Assembly (NCBI RefSeq): GCF_002419815.1
Contig: NZ_DIGV01000005.1
Coordinates: 13,088-58,883 of the forward strand
Length of the DNA stretch: 45,796 nt
Direction: 5' to 3'
DNA from: Brevundimonas sp. UBA5713
GTDB taxonomy: Bacteria; Pseudomonadota; Alphaproteobacteria; Caulobacterales; Caulobacteraceae
Both the position numbers and the translations under genes were made by a program. Below are positions 7,953 to 15,968 of the stretch, in pieces (position 1 is the stretch's first letter; each line of letters opens with the position of its first letter). A model generated the notes under the pieces. The model did no database searches, was not told where the DNA came from, and saw only the letters and a list, made by a program, of their open reading frames with translations.

Positions 7953-8058
7953 CTTCACGAGAGTGGTACGCCCCCTCGGGCTCGAACCGAGGACCCTCTG
8001 ATTAAAAGTCAGATGCTCTAACCAACTGAGCTAGGGGCGCATCCGCACTCTCGTGAAG
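7953..8058. repeat. 13-bp inverted repeat flanking tRNA-Lys
   Basis: CTTCACGAGAGTG at 7953-7965 and its exact complement CACTCTCGTGAAG at 8046-8058 enclose the tRNA gene. In the minus-strand transcript the leader could pair with the trailer just beyond CCA and put the tRNA on an extended stem. The left arm lies on the integrated-element side. Confidence 0.7.
7964..8040 (-). tRNA. tRNA-Lys (anticodon TTT)
   Basis: A 77-base cloverleaf read on the minus strand. The acceptor stem is GCGCCCC with GGGGCGT (one terminal G-U pair), the D arm contains AGCTCAGTTGGTTAGAGC, the anticodon loop is CTTTTAA within CTGACTTTTAATCAG, the T arm is CTCGG-TTCGAGC-CCGAG, the discriminator base is A, and CCA is encoded. 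The 3' end faces the integrase, the expected arrangement for an attachment site located in the 3' half of the tRNA. Confidence 0.97.
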
Positions 8059-8260
8059 AGGCGCGGAACATAGAAAGGGTTCTGATTCCGGGCAAGCCCA
8101 AAAATACGCAAATCATCATAAATTTTCGGGACTAAGAGATTTCCGTGTTCGCTGTCAGAAGTTCATAATCAGTTCATGCCACACTGGACAGATGGGCGGA
8201 CATTGCGGGGAACCTCCTCCCGTTCGCCTGCGTTCGTCACACAACAGTCGACATGGATCT

Positions 8261-8542
8261 ATGCGCAAACATCCCTTCTCCCCCGCTTCGCTGACGGTCG
8301 CTGCCCTAGTTGCGGCCGGTCTCACGCTGACCGCTTGCGATAACCCGCAACCTCAGCCGTCATATGAAGACACCTATGTCGAGGACGTAGCGCCGCAAGA
8401 GGCTGTACCTGCCGAAGAACAGGCGGCTCCCGCTGTTGCCGAAGCTCCGGTGGTCGATACCGTCCCCGTAGAAACCGTTCCTCCGGATGTCCGCAGCTCC
8501 GAAGAGTCTGTCCAGCCGGATAGTGAAACCCTGTTTTACTAA
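8261..8542 (+). CDS. Small putative lipoprotein
   Basis: A 93-residue protein. An N-terminal signal of the lipoprotein type ends in the lipobox LTAC at about residue 26 (MRKHPFSPASLTVAALVAAG, then LTLTAC). The rest is a Pro/Glu/Val/Ala-rich, acidic, low-complexity tail ending in Phe-Tyr, probably unstructured in the periplasm. The ATG at 8261 gives a clean signal sequence; an upstream in-frame ATG at 8192 would add 23 non-hydrophobic residues and is less likely. It lies just upstream of tamA in the same direction. Function is unknown. Confidence 0.7.
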   Translation: MRKHPFSPASLTVAALVAAGLTLTACDNPQPQPSYEDTYVEDVAPQEAVPAEEQAAPAVAEAPVVDTVPVETVPPDVRSSEESVQPDSETLFY

Positions 8543-8550
8543 GGTTTACG

Positions 8551-8571
8551 AGGCGATCTGAAAGGTCGCCT
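8551..8571 (+). terminator. Hairpin after the lipoprotein gene, possible weak terminator
   Basis: AGGCGA (8551-8556) pairs with TCGCCT (8566-8571) across a 9-base loop, just after the stop codon at 8542. No clear T run follows, so it may not terminate efficiently. Confidence 0.3.
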
Positions 8572-8588
8572 TGAGTGCTTCGTTAATC

Positions 8589-8612
8589 GCCGTAGTCACC
8601 GATGACTACGGC
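8589..8612 (+). promoter_or_regulatory. Perfect 10-bp hairpin in the tamA leader
   Basis: GCCGTAGTCA (8589-8598) and TGACTACGGC (8603-8612) are exact complements with a CCGA loop. The hairpin sits 24 bases upstream of the proposed TTG start of tamA and just ahead of its AGAAGG ribosome-binding site. No T run follows, so it looks more like a leader element or operator than a terminator. Confidence 0.5.
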
Positions 8613-8636
8613 TACAGACGTATAAGAAGGTTCGGA

Positions 8637-10703
8637 TTGCGCACTCGTCTCGGTTTTTATCTGTGCAGCGTGGCGGCGTGTGCCGTGCTGGGCGCTGCTG
8701 CCAGTCCTGCCTTCGCCGACGAAAAGCGGGCCACCTTTGTGGCCGCGCCCGACACCACCATTCCACGTGATCTGGAAGCCAAGCTGGAACAAGCGATCGG
8801 GCGTGTTGAACAAGCGCCCCGCTCTGCCGGCGAGCAGCGCCGCAACGAGCGCCGCGCCGTCCAGTTGGCCGAAGATATTCTGCGCACCGAAGGCTATTAC
8901 GGCGCTACGGTTGAGGCCCGTCCCGCCTCGCGCGAAACCGATCGATATACGGTCGAGCTGATCATCAATCCGGGGCCGCAGTTTGTGGTCCGCGATGCGG
9001 GCATTGAATGGGTCGCGCCGCGCCAGACCACCTTTACGCCGCGCGCCGCCACCGAGACCACCAACGATACCCCGACAATCGTGGTCGCCAATGCCGATAC
9101 GGGCCAGATTGGCGACTCTCTCGCGGTTTCGGGTAATACGACACTGAAACCCGTACGCGGGGCACCTCCCGTGCATCCCACGGAAGACATCGTAGCCTTG
9201 GCCAATGAGGCCATTGACCTGCCCGATGGTGCCCCCGGCCGTGCCCCTGACGTGATCGCCGCAGAGGCGCGGGTCATCTCGGTGCTTCAGCGCAACGGAT
9301 TTGCCGACGCCCGCCCCGACCCCCGATACGTCGAGGTTGTTCACCCCGAATACGAGGGCGACCCCAATCCGGCAGCCAATACCCTGCGTCCCCGTTTCAA
9401 CATCATGGCGCGCGACGTCGTTTATCTAAACGACCAGATCACCCTGAACCCCACGCGCCGTACCCCCTCGACCACCGCCGATCAGGCCGAGGCCGAAGAG
9501 CGGGACGCTCCCACCCGCACACGGGAAGACTGGGTGCAGCAGTTGGTCACGTGGGAACGCGGCGAGATTTTTACGCCGGACGCCCTCACCGAGCTTGAAC
9601 GTCTCCTGACCGAAACCGGAGTGTTCGATGCGGCTTCGGTCTCGCTGCAACCGCTGTTTCAGGCCAATCAGGACGATGACGAACTGCGCGATGTCTACGT
9701 CTATCTGAGCGACCGTCCGCATAAGCTGTTGGAAGCGGGTGCCTCTTACGCAACCAAAGACGGCTTCGGTCTGGATATTTTCCGAACCCATTTCAACCGC
9801 TTCGGTCGCGCCGACACCCTGCGCTATGGCCTACGGCTTGCCGATATCGACAGCCGGATCGGCGGCGAGTGGACCCGCCCGCATTTCCGTCGCCCCGGCC
9901 GCACCCTTCGCGTCGCCGGCTGGGCCGTCAGTGAAATGACCGACGCCTACGACCGTCAGGCCGCTGTATTCGAAGCGGATATGACCCAGCGCTGGGGCAA
10001 GACCTCCTTCTTCAGCTACGGCGTGGGTCTGGACGGCGGTCGCTATAAGGAAACGCGTTTCGACCCTGACACCATGCAGGCTCTCACGCTTGACCGTAAT
10101 CTGGTGCTGTTCACCCTGCGAGGCGGTGCCTTTATCGACCGTGCCAATGATCCACTGAACGCCACGCGCGGTTGGCGTGCGCGTCTGTCGGTGCAGCCGA
10201 CGGCGGTGACCGGCGAGGACAATGTCTTCTTCCTGCGCTCGGTCGGTGAGGCCAGCACCTACTACCCTATCGGAGAGCGCGAGCGCACCGTCTTGGCCGG
10301 TCGCGTCAAGATCGGCTCCATCGTCGGTGGCGATGAGCTGACCGTGCCGTCGGATCGCCTGATGTATTCGGGCGGCGGGGGCTCGGTGCGTGGTTATTCG
10401 TATCAGAGCATCAACCCGCGCCTGCCCGACAACACGCCGCGCGGGGGCCTTAGCCAGTTCGAGACCTCGCTGGAAGTGCGTCAGGACATCGGCGAGAAGT
10501 TTCAGGCCGTGGCCTTTCTCGACGGCGGTGCCATCGGCTTTCAGGAAACGCCGAACTTGAGCAATATGCGCTATGGCGCAGGTGTCGGCGTCCGCTACAA
10601 ACTGCCGTTCGGCCCTGTGCGTGCCGACGTAGCCTTTCCGCTGAACAAGCGCGAAGGTGACTCAAGCTTTCAACTCTACATCAGCATCGGCCAGTCGTTT
10701 TGA
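8637..10703 (+). CDS. tamA: TamA, BamA-family outer-membrane assembly protein
   Basis: A 688-residue outer-membrane protein of the Omp85 superfamily. The proposed TTG start at 8637 has AGAAGG 6 bases upstream and gives a standard signal peptide (MRTRLGFYLCSVAACAVLG, cleaved after SPAFA). A TTG at 8571 would place a non-signal extension in front and has no good ribosome-binding site. After the signal come POTRA-like repeats (about residues 30-350), then a 16-strand-type barrel with the conserved GGGGSVRGYSYQS near residue 583 and a terminal Phe (GQSF) as barrel signal. It overlaps the downstream tamB by 4 bases, the usual pairing. TamA and TamB form the translocation and assembly module that spans the periplasm. 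Confidence 0.92.
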   Translation: MRTRLGFYLCSVAACAVLGAAASPAFADEKRATFVAAPDTTIPRDLEAKLEQAIGRVEQAPRSAGEQRRNERRAVQLAEDILRTEGYYGATVEARPASRETDRYTVELIINPGPQFVVRDAGIEWVAPRQTTFTPRAATETTNDTPTIVVANADTGQIGDSLAVSGNTTLKPVRGAPPVHPTEDIVALANEAIDLPDGAPGRAPDVIAAEARVISVLQRNGFADARPDPRYVEVVHPEYEGDPNPAANTLRPRFNIMARDVVYLNDQITLNPTRRTPSTTADQAEAEERDAPTRTREDWVQQLVTWERGEIFTPDALTELERLLTETGVFDAASVSLQPLFQANQDDDELRDVYVYLSDRPHKLLEAGASYATKDGFGLDIFRTHFNRFGRADTLRYGLRLADIDSRIGGEWTRPHFRRPGRTLRVAGWAVSEMTDAYDRQAAVFEADMTQRWGKTSFFSYGVGLDGGRYKETRFDPDTMQALTLDRNLVLFTLRGGAFIDRANDPLNATRGWRARLSVQPTAVTGEDNVFFLRSVGEASTYYPIGERERTVLAGRVKIGSIVGGDELTVPSDRLMYSGGGGSVRGYSYQSINPRLPDNTPRGGLSQFETSLEVRQDIGEKFQAVAFLDGGAIGFQETPNLSNMRYGAGVGVRYKLPFGPVRADVAFPLNKREGDSSFQLYISIGQSF

Positions 10704-13700
10704 CCGAAACGCCCTCTCAAGAGCCTGAAACCGAAGGCACCACGCCGACAGAGACCCTGTCCAAGTCCAAAACACGCGAGAAGCGCAAACGCTCGCGTCT
10801 AAAAACGATCGCCATCGTCTCGGGGATCGGCATCGGGACGCTGATCGGCCTCGGGATCGTGGCCGTGGTGGGCGGGCGCTACTATCTGGTGTCGGATGCA
10901 GGGCGCGAACTGATCACTACCTTTGTGGCCGGCAAAAAGATCGGTCGTTACGGCGAGATCAATGTCGAGGGCCTGAGCGGCGATCTGTTCGACGACTTTA
11001 CCTTGGATCGCGTCACGGTGTCGGACGTGGATGGCGTGTGGCTGGAAGCTACCAATGTCCGCGTGGACTGGTCCTATCTGCCGCTCGTTTTCCGTCGTTT
11101 CCATGCCGACGAAATCACCGCCGACCAAATCCGCCTGATCCGCCGTCCCGTGCTGGAGCCGCCGACCGAGCCCGGCGGTCCGCAGGCGTTGGGCATTGTG
11201 ATCGACAAATTTGCAGCCAATGTCGAACTGCTGGAGGACTTCTCCAAAGAGTACGGACGTTGGGCCTTGTCGGGCGATGCCAACATCCCCCGCGCGGGTA
11301 ATAAGACGGCGAATGTCGATGCCCGAAGCCTCAGCCGTACTGGCGACTTCCTGAAACTGGCGGCGACCTTCGGCGAAGACCCCCAGGATCTGCGTTTGAA
11401 CCTTCAAGCCGAGGAAGCCAGCGGCGGACCGCTGGCGGGCGCGCTCGGCTATTCGCCCGATCAGCCGTTTTCGGCCAAGGCTCTTGTAGACGGCAGAACC
11501 GTCGACATGGTCATGCGCACCGGCAGCTTCACGCCGCTGCATGTCAAAGGCCAGTTCTCCGACAATGGTTCGCGCCTGTCGGGCTATATGGACTTCTCGG
11601 GTTCCGACCTATTTGTGCCGTTCATCGAACGCTTTGGCCGTACCGCACGCCTTGGCTTCGCTGCGGTGCCCCAACGGGGCCGCGAAGGCGTTCAGGGCGT
11701 GGCGTGGCGTCTGTTTGCCGACAACATCCAGTCTTCAGCCGTCGGCTACGTGAGGACCAAGGACGGGGCCTTCGCCGAAGACATCAAGCTGGACGTCGCT
11801 ACGCCCTCCCTCACCCGTTTGGCCGGAACCCCGCTGGGCGATGCCGCCCGCTATCAGGGCGTTTTCAACGGGGATGGCAAAACCTTCGAGCTCAAGGGTG
11901 CGATCAACGCCTCCAACGTACAGCTGAGCGACTATCGCATGGCCCGGTTGACGGGCCCGCTGAACCTGTCGGCCAATAAGGGCGAATACAGCCTGTCGGG
12001 CGAGCTCACTGCGGCCAATGCTTCGCGACAGGGCGTTCTGGGCGGGCTGCTGGGCGCGGCCCCGCGTGTGAAGCTATCCGCCTCGCGTCTGGCCGATGGG
12101 GCCATTCTTGTCCGCAATATAGACCTGGGCGGTTCGGCTTTGACCCTGACCGGTTCGGGCCGCCGTAACCTGCTGGGTGGTCTCAGTTTCAATGGTGATG
12201 TGAACCTCAGCAATGTCGCGGCGCTCAGCCCGCAAGCCAGCGGCAGCTTCGGCGGCAATATCCGCGCTGGCACACAGCGCTCGGGTGCACCGTGGACCCT
12301 CAGCTTCAACGGTCAGGGCCGCCGCCTGAAAACCGGCATGGAAGAGATGGATCGCCTGTTGGGCGAACGTCCGCGCCTCGCTCTGGCCGGCAGCATGAAC
12401 AAGGGCGTGATCTCCATCACCCAGGGCCAGCTTAACGGCGATGCCGGACAGGCCGATGTGATTGGGCAGGTGCAAGGCGACAAGCTGCGTCTGCGCCTGA
12501 ACTGGGATGCCAACGGGCCCTTCGGTGTCGGGCCTCTGGCCATCGACGGCAAAATGACCGGAGACGGCTCTCTGGTCGGTACGATCAATCAACCGGAACT
12601 GGCTCTGAACGCCGACTTCGATCGCGTCAATCTGGGTCAGGTCGTCCTGGGCCAGACCAATCTCAAGCTGAACTTCAACAAGCGTACCGCTGGATCGGAC
12701 GGCGATGTCATCATCACCTCGTCCTCGCGGGGGCAGCCTTTGCTGGCACGGGCCAACTTCCGCCTGGCCGATCAGCTGATCGCGCTCAGCGGCGTGGACA
12801 TCAACGGCGGCGGCATTACCGCCAAAGGCGATATCGCCCTTTCGCAGTCTGTACCGTCCAGCGCCAATCTGACCTTCGATGCCCGTCCGGGCGTGTTTGT
12901 CGAGCGCGGCACACTGAACGGCCGTATCCTGCTCAGCGAAGGTGGCCAAAATGCCCGCGCTGACGTTCAGGTGGACGGTCGCAACTTCCGCATGCGCGGC
13001 ACCAATGTGCTGGTGGAGCGTCTGGCTCTGCGCGGTCAAGGCACGCTCCAGCGTCTCCCGATGGCAGCCGACGTGCAGATCGGCGGCGAAAACCCGTTCA
13101 GCTATCGCGGCCCGCTGGTCTATGAAAAACAGAACGATGGCCACCGCCTATCCATGGGTCAGGCCGGTGGAGAGGCCCGCGGCCGCGTTCGCGATATCGC
13201 CTTCACCGTGAATCCAAACACCTTTGTTCAGACGGGCGGCAACGGCCTGATGGCGAATGTGGATGTGGGCTTGGGCTCTGGCACGCTACGCGCCAATCTG
13301 TCGCCTGCTGGACCGCGCCGCCGTGACGGCAGCACCGTGTGGAACCTGACGTCCAATCTGGACGACGTGCCGGTCAACGCCTTTAGCCGCGATCACGAAG
13401 GCACACTGTCTGGCACCGTCAATGTCAGCCAGATCGGTGCCGCCAATCTCAACGGCCGCGGCGACATCACGCTTACCGGCGCACGGCTGGCCAACTCGCG
13501 CAACGACGCTCTGAATGCCCGCATCAATGCGGTTCTGGACGCCAACAGCCTGCGTCTTCAGGCCAATGCCACAAACACGGCGACCGGCGGTGATAGCGGC
13601 CTTCGCGCCAACGCCAATGTGTCCCTGCCCATAGACTATGATCCCCAGCCGCTGCGTTTGGCATTGGACGGCAACGGGCCTCTGTCCGGCAACATCGCCA

Positions 13701-14962
13701 TCAACGGCAATATCAAGCCGCTGTATGATCTGGTGGATGGTGTGGACCGCACGGTCGAAGGTCAGATCGACACCAACATCACCCTTGGCGGGCGTCTGAA
13801 TGAACGTCGCTTCTCGGGTCCGATCCGCGTCTCCAACGGACGCGTCGATGACCACGGCATCGGGTTGAAGCTGCGTAATCTGAATGGCGAAGCCCAACTG
13901 ACGAATGACGACATCACCATCTCGCGCCTGACCGCAGCGGATGCCCGCAACGGCCAGATCGAAGCCAGCGGCCGTCTGCGTTTCCGCGCGCAGGGGCCCG
14001 GCAATATGGGCGAACTTCAGGTCAAGCTACGTGATTTCCGCGTGGCCGATACCGATGAGGTGAAGATCACGACTTCGGGCGATCTGCGCGCCATTCACAC
14101 CGGCCGTTTTGTCCGTCTGGACGGCACGCTGAACGTCAACGAGGCGACGATCGAGCCTGTCTTCCCCGGCAATACAGGCATTGTGCGTATGCCCGTGACG
14201 GAGATTAACCGACCGGGCGCAATCGAAACCACCACCGACACCGGCGCGTCGAACTCGATACCGATCATCCTGAACGTCAAGGTGGTCGCACCCGAGGTCA
14301 ATGTGCGCGGCGATGGCATCGACATGCAGTTGGAAGCCAATGCCGATGTGGCCGGTTCGATCAACAATCCGCGCCTCAACGGATCGGCAGAGGTGGTGCG
14401 CGGCACCTACGAGTTTGCGGGCAAACGCTTCACCTTTGATCCGGGCGGTCGCGTCACCCTCGATACCGACCCGCGCCGCATCCAGTTGAACCTAACCGCG
14501 CGCCGCGAAGACCCGACCATCACGGCCATCATTCGCGCCACCGGTTCGGCGGCCGAGCCGCGGATCGTCCTCAGCTCCGAGCCGGAACTGCCGCAGGATG
14601 AAGTGCTGGCCCGCGTGCTGTTCGGTCGTTCCATCTCGCAGCTGTCTCCGATCGAGGCGGCGCAGCTGGCATCAGCTGTGGCTTCGCTGGCTGGCGGTGG
14701 CGGCTTCGACATTCTGGGCAATCTGCGCCAGCTGTCGGGTCTGGACAGCCTGTCGTTCAGCGGCGATGGCGCAAACCTGATGGTGGCCGGTGGCCGTCGC
14801 CTGACCGATGACATCTATCTGGAGGTTATCGGCGGCGGTGAATCCGGCACGGCGGTCAATGTGGAGTGGCAGGTCCGCCGCAACATCGCCGTCAGCGCCC
14901 GCGCCGGAGGCGACGGCAATGCCGTCATCTCTGTCCGCTGGCGCAAGGTCAGCGATCGCTAA
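10700..14962 (+). CDS. tamB: TamB, translocation and assembly module inner-membrane protein
   Basis: A 1420-residue protein. A short polar N-terminus with a basic patch is followed by one membrane anchor (IAIVSGIGIGTLIGLGIV, about residues 33-50). Then comes a very long repetitive beta-rich region with many Gly-Asn turns, typical of AsmA/TamB beta-taco proteins. The C-terminal domain (DUF490) has the family pattern ATGSAAEPRIVLSSEPELPQDEVLARVLFG and ends with a YLEVIGGGE segment before the final strand. The TTG start overlaps the tamA stop. TamB is thought to bridge the inner and outer membrane and to carry phospholipids or assist outer-membrane proteins. A strong terminator follows. Confidence 0.93.
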   Translation: MTETPSQEPETEGTTPTETLSKSKTREKRKRSRLKTIAIVSGIGIGTLIGLGIVAVVGGRYYLVSDAGRELITTFVAGKKIGRYGEINVEGLSGDLFDDFTLDRVTVSDVDGVWLEATNVRVDWSYLPLVFRRFHADEITADQIRLIRRPVLEPPTEPGGPQALGIVIDKFAANVELLEDFSKEYGRWALSGDANIPRAGNKTANVDARSLSRTGDFLKLAATFGEDPQDLRLNLQAEEASGGPLAGALGYSPDQPFSAKALVDGRTVDMVMRTGSFTPLHVKGQFSDNGSRLSGYMDFSGSDLFVPFIERFGRTARLGFAAVPQRGREGVQGVAWRLFADNIQSSAVGYVRTKDGAFAEDIKLDVATPSLTRLAGTPLGDAARYQGVFNGDGKTFELKGAINASNVQLSDYRMARLTGPLNLSANKGEYSLSGELTAANASRQGVLGGLLGAAPRVKLSASRLADGAILVRNIDLGGSALTLTGSGRRNLLGGLSFNGDVNLSNVAALSPQASGSFGGNIRAGTQRSGAPWTLSFNGQGRRLKTGMEEMDRLLGERPRLALAGSMNKGVISITQGQLNGDAGQADVIGQVQGDKLRLRLNWDANGPFGVGPLAIDGKMTGDGSLVGTINQPELALNADFDRVNLGQVVLGQTNLKLNFNKRTAGSDGDVIITSSSRGQPLLARANFRLADQLIALSGVDINGGGITAKGDIALSQSVPSSANLTFDARPGVFVERGTLNGRILLSEGGQNARADVQVDGRNFRMRGTNVLVERLALRGQGTLQRLPMAADVQIGGENPFSYRGPLVYEKQNDGHRLSMGQAGGEARGRVRDIAFTVNPNTFVQTGGNGLMANVDVGLGSGTLRANLSPAGPRRRDGSTVWNLTSNLDDVPVNAFSRDHEGTLSGTVNVSQIGAANLNGRGDITLTGARLANSRNDALNARINAVLDANSLRLQANATNTATGGDSGLRANANVSLPIDYDPQPLRLALDGNGPLSGNIAINGNIKPLYDLVDGVDRTVEGQIDTNITLGGRLNERRFSGPIRVSNGRVDDHGIGLKLRNLNGEAQLTNDDITISRLTAADARNGQIEASGRLRFRAQGPGNMGELQVKLRDFRVADTDEVKITTSGDLRAIHTGRFVRLDGTLNVNEATIEPVFPGNTGIVRMPVTEINRPGAIETTTDTGASNSIPIILNVKVVAPEVNVRGDGIDMQLEANADVAGSINNPRLNGSAEVVRGTYEFAGKRFTFDPGGRVTLDTDPRRIQLNLTARREDPTITAIIRATGSAAEPRIVLSSEPELPQDEVLARVLFGRSISQLSPIEAAQLASAVASLAGGGGFDILGNLRQLSGLDSLSFSGDGANLMVAGGRRLTDDIYLEVIGGGESGTAVNVEWQVRRNIAVSARAGGDGNAVISVRWRKVSDR

Positions 14963-14964
14963 AC

Positions 14965-14996
14965 AAAAAGGCCGGGCACAGCGCCCGGCCTTTTTT
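14965..14996 (+). terminator. Rho-independent terminator after tamB
   Basis: GGCCGGGC (14970-14977) pairs with GCCCGGCC (14983-14990) with a 5-base loop, preceded by five A and followed by six T. It ends the tamA-tamB unit; the flanking A and T runs could let it work from both sides. Confidence 0.9.
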
Positions 14997-15018
14997 CTTG
15001 GTGCGTTCGGTCAGACGA

Positions 15019-15360
15019 TCAAAGGATTTCCAAAACGCTTTCTAGCGGGCGGCCAATACGGGCCCCCTTGTCGGTTTCCACGATAGGGCGCTCGACCAGC
15101 ACCGGATTGGCGATCATGGCGGCGCGGATTTCATCATCCGACGCCCCGCGCTCGATCAAGGCCTTGGCCTCTTCCTCGCGCTTGCGCAGCAGGCCGATGA
15201 AACCCACGCCCGTAGCCTTGGCCAAACGGTTCAGGGTCTCGGCGTCCCAGCCCGCCTTCAGATACTCGACCACCTCGGCGTCGATGCCTTTGTCCTGCAA
15301 CAGATCGACCGCCTTGCGAGAGGTCGAGCATTTGGGGTTGTGATAAAGGGTCACACTCAC
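15019..15360 (-). CDS. arsC: ArsC-family arsenate reductase-like protein
   Basis: A 113-residue thioredoxin-fold protein of the ArsC/Spx family. The active-site segment is NPKCSTSRKAVDLL (Cys at residue 10), and RPIVETDKGARIGRP near the C-terminus has the Arg residues of the glutaredoxin-coupled ArsC class. Family members reduce arsenate to arsenite with glutathione and glutaredoxin. There is no arsB, arsR or ACR3 nearby, so it may be a YfgD-like housekeeping member rather than part of an arsenic operon. The GTG start at 15360 has AGGGAG about 8 bases upstream. It lies downstream of, and in the same direction as, the 4-TM protein gene. Confidence 0.85.
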   Translation of the reverse strand: MSVTLYHNPKCSTSRKAVDLLQDKGIDAEVVEYLKAGWDAETLNRLAKATGVGFIGLLRKREEEAKALIERGASDDEIRAAMIANPVLVERPIVETDKGARIGRPLESVLEIL

Positions 15361-15377
15361 GGTTTTTACTCCCTAGT

Positions 15378-15392
15378 GGGGCGCGTCGCCCC
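15378..15392. other. Intergenic GC-rich hairpin between the 4-TM gene and arsC
   Basis: GGGGCG (15378-15383) pairs with CGCCCC (15387-15392) around CGT. It lies in the 42-base gap between the stop of the upstream minus-strand gene and the arsC start. Without a T run its role as an attenuator or terminator is uncertain. Confidence 0.35.
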
Positions 15393-15402
15393 TTAAGTGA
15401 TT

Positions 15403-15852
15403 TCAGGCCGGAAAGTCGGCGCGCTGCATGTGAATCGCGCCGCGCAAGCCCCCGATATGCAGCACGGCGCATACCAGCATGCCACCTGCCGTCAGGGCCG
15501 CTGCCCAGTTGGGCAGCCCCCCCATGGCCATCGGCATACCGACCATCAAGCCGACCATGAGCGACGACACCTCATACAGGCTCCACGCCAGCCCGAACAC
15601 CGGCATGATGCGGTTGGGCTTGCGCCACTGGACCAAGGCCGCCACGCCCGCGATCAGGGCCTGAAACACGGCAAAGCCTGTAGTGCCGCCACGGTATTCT
15701 TCCGGCTCCGAGCCAAAGCCGTACCAGATCAAGCCCGCCTGCATCAGCAGGATCAGGCCCCACAGCCCAAAGCCCGCCACGCTATAGCCTGCCATTACGC
15801 GGGCCTGAGTGCGCGATTCGACAGCGGCAAAGGGGTTCGGGCGACGGTTCAT
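15403..15852 (-). CDS. Four-helix membrane protein of unknown function
   Basis: A 149-residue protein with four likely membrane segments: AGYSVAGFGLWGLILLM, GFAVFQALIAGVAALV, FGLAWSLYEVSSLMVGLMVG and AALTAGGMLVCAVLHI. The start ATG at 15852 has GGAG 6 bases upstream. A longer reading to 16029 overlaps the divergent M20 gene and is not supported. I do not recognise the family. The gene could be co-transcribed with arsC, which starts 43 bases downstream, although a hairpin separates them. Confidence 0.75.
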   Translation of the reverse strand: MNRRPNPFAAVESRTQARVMAGYSVAGFGLWGLILLMQAGLIWYGFGSEPEEYRGGTTGFAVFQALIAGVAALVQWRKPNRIMPVFGLAWSLYEVSSLMVGLMVGMPMAMGGLPNWAAALTAGGMLVCAVLHIGGLRGAIHMQRADFPA

Positions 15853-15968
15853 GCTCAACTCCGGCGATTTGGCGGCAAAACCTATCGGCAATGTCGGCCG
15901 ATTCCCATTGCCTGCGATAGAAACCGCCGGTCCTTCACCTTTGTTCGCGGGACGGCTAGGTTGTATGG

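Larger units (their letters stand above)
1..7963 (+). mobile_element. Right end of a prophage or integrative element inserted at tRNA-Lys
   Basis: Thirteen head-to-tail plus-strand genes, nearly all overlapping by 4 bases, end with an excisionase-like gene and a tyrosine integrase whose stop lies about 110 bases from the 3' end of tRNA-Lys. The content (RecE-like exonuclease, RecT, DnaQ-like exonuclease, HNH proteins, Ea22-like protein) is a phage early/recombination module. The element continues to the left of the window, so its other attachment site, repressor and structural genes are not visible. The boundary at the tRNA 3' end is inferred from the usual behaviour of tRNA-targeting integrases. 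Confidence 0.8.

Noticed and set aside
12074..13144. Minus-strand open frame of 356 codons inside tamB
   Set aside because: Antisense of a repetitive, GC-rich coding region; no motif or start signal.
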